Shown: positions 62,575 to 64,000 of the stretch, piece by piece
Position numbering within the stretch: the first letter of the stretch is position 1
Layout: each line of letters opens with the position of its first letter
Source of the DNA: Cellulomonas sp. SG140
GTDB lineage: Bacteria; Actinomycetota; Actinomycetes; Actinomycetales; Cellulomonadaceae
Assembly (NCBI RefSeq): GCF_025770785.1
Contig: NZ_JANZLA010000007.1
Coordinates: 170,114 to 234,113, forward strand
Length of the DNA stretch: 64,000 nt
Direction: 5' to 3'
Notes under the pieces: generated by a model
What the model was told of the DNA's origin: nothing
What the model saw: the letters and a program-made list of their open reading frames with translations, nothing else
Databases searched by the model: none
Program-made: the position numbers and the translations under genes

Positions 62575-63519
62575 TTACACCTGCCGCCGCCTGGCGCGAT
62601 GCTTCGGTCCCAGGGATAGCTCACCCGGGGGGTCGTCTCCTCTCGGAGAACGCCAGAGTGCGATAAGCGCTGCGGCAATCCAGGCGAGCGACGCGCCTTC
62701 GAGCACGAGTCGAGTATCTCTCAGGCGCTGCGTGCTGCTGGTCTCCCAGACCTGGAACCCCTCCGAGACTTCCGATACACACGTGGAGTCCACGCCTCTG
62801 GGCAAGGCCACATCTTCCTCGTAGACGTATTCACGATTGTTCGGATCGGGGCTTGGTTGTGTCGTACCGCGGACATAGGCGCCGTCGTCGCCCATGAATA
62901 CTTCGGCTGAGCGCGTCGTGGGGATACTCAGCAGGCATAGATGCTCGTGGGCCGAGCTGTCCGTATCCGCAACGACTGTGTCGACGATCGGGAGTTCAAG
63001 TCTCCGACCGTCTCGAACATCGCTCCAAAGTGAGTGGACGACGTTCGTGCAATGCACAGAGAACACCTTCGAAGCGTCCTCAGTGGCCACGGTGGCCGGA
63101 ATCGTAAGCTGCGTCACGCTGCCACCGGGCCCGAATATCGCAAGAGCATCGCCTTCTGGCCCCCCGACGGATTCTTCGGCTACGTGGTGACGCACTGGAA
63201 TCCGTACCCCCACAGTAGATTCGCAGTCCGTCAATGCAAGACCAAGGGGCTCCCGTACCGTAAGAGTTGGAAGCGTCGACGGCACCGTCCCGCTCGTCGT
63301 AACCACTACGTCCATACCATCCCCTGTGCGGCCCCGAGAGGGTGACGCAGAGATCGCGATCGTCACCTTCGTCGTACGCGGGTCGAGATTCTCAGCACCT
63401 ACCACAAGCGTCGGCGGCCAAGGATGTTCGCGCGTCAACCACGTTATCGACCAACCTGCGGGCAGCAGAGACCAAATCAGGATGGCGAAGAGCGGGAGAA
63501 GATGCCAACCGCGAACCAT
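62575..63519 (-). CDS. Orphan membrane protein, two terminal helices
   Basis: This protein has about 314 residues, with one helix at the N-terminus (LLPLFAILIWSLLPAGWSI) and one near the C-terminus (LAWIAAALIALW). Between them is a roughly 260-residue probably extracytoplasmic domain with few cysteines. I recognise no family. Base composition is less GC-rich than the neighbours, consistent with acquired DNA. ATG 63519 is chosen because the first helix begins a few residues later; an upstream in-frame start at 63627 is possible. Confidence 0.55.
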   Translation of the reverse strand: MVRGWHLLPLFAILIWSLLPAGWSITWLTREHPWPPTLVVGAENLDPRTTKVTIAISASPSRGRTGDGMDVVVTTSGTVPSTLPTLTVREPLGLALTDCESTVGVRIPVRHHVAEESVGGPEGDALAIFGPGGSVTQLTIPATVATEDASKVFSVHCTNVVHSLWSDVRDGRRLELPIVDTVVADTDSSAHEHLCLLSIPTTRSAEVFMGDDGAYVRGTTQPSPDPNNREYVYEEDVALPRGVDSTCVSEVSEGFQVWETSSTQRLRDTRLVLEGASLAWIAAALIALWRSPRGDDPPGELSLGPKHRARRRQV

Positions 63520-63652
63520 TCCGTGTTGACGCGCGTCCACAGGCGCGGTGTCTCCGTCTAGTCGCCTATGCCGCCGCACGACAGGCAGTCTAGGGCCCGC
63601 GTTTGCGCATGCGGATTGTGGGGTCAATGACGCATGCCGCGTGGGAGTCTGC

Positions 63653-64000
<348 letters not shown>

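Overview
The window is high-GC actinobacterial DNA, most likely from Cellulomonas or a close relative. The evidence is strongly GC-biased third codon positions, actinobacterial gene sets (HspR/HAIR-controlled dnaK operon, NrdR-controlled class Ib nrdHIEF, mycobacterial-type SOS box, DUF222/13E12 HNH gene), and a left edge that holds the first ten codons of what looks like a GH94 cellobiose phosphorylase next to a CelR-like operator.

Layout. 1-7000: phosphorylase start, dcd, small housekeeping genes, a MarR-paired ABC exporter and an esterase. 7001-10600: an SOS-boxed HNH/DUF222 gene and a TetR/DUF4386 divergent pair with two clear operators. 10575-12950: a membrane-bound Fe-S oxidoreductase. 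13234-19902: a complete Mrp Na+/H+ antiporter operon (A-B fused, C, D, E, F, G) in which every junction is an ATGA overlap. 19904-23874: small genes and an Nramp metal transporter. 24020-32030: a redox operon coding for a 1677-residue pyruvate:ferredoxin oxidoreductase-like enzyme with built-in ferredoxin domains and a fused NfnB/NfnA-like ferredoxin-NAD(P) oxidoreductase. 32155-33332: a solitary AbiEi-like/DUF559 gene flanked by related palindromic repeats. 33397-38680: small genes and a TetR/MFS pair.

38767-40567 holds an accessory protease module. It has a PopR-type regulator ending in Ala-Ala and a clpP3-clpP4 pair, with sites matching the Streptomyces PopR motif in both promoters. 40722-47562 carries miscellaneous metabolism genes, including an 825-residue flippase/kinase-like membrane protein. 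47606-51797 is dnaK-grpE-dnaJ-hspR. 51837-55989 carries a TetR/DHA2 efflux pair and an FtsH-like AAA protease with a changed Walker B. 56264-60428 is nrdH-I-E-F behind two NrdR boxes.

The right end (60429-64000) is accessory and decayed: a frameshifted IS481-family element, a stretch without convincing genes, an orphan membrane protein and a broken second copy of nrdF that runs off the edge. I saw no tRNA, rRNA or CRISPR array.
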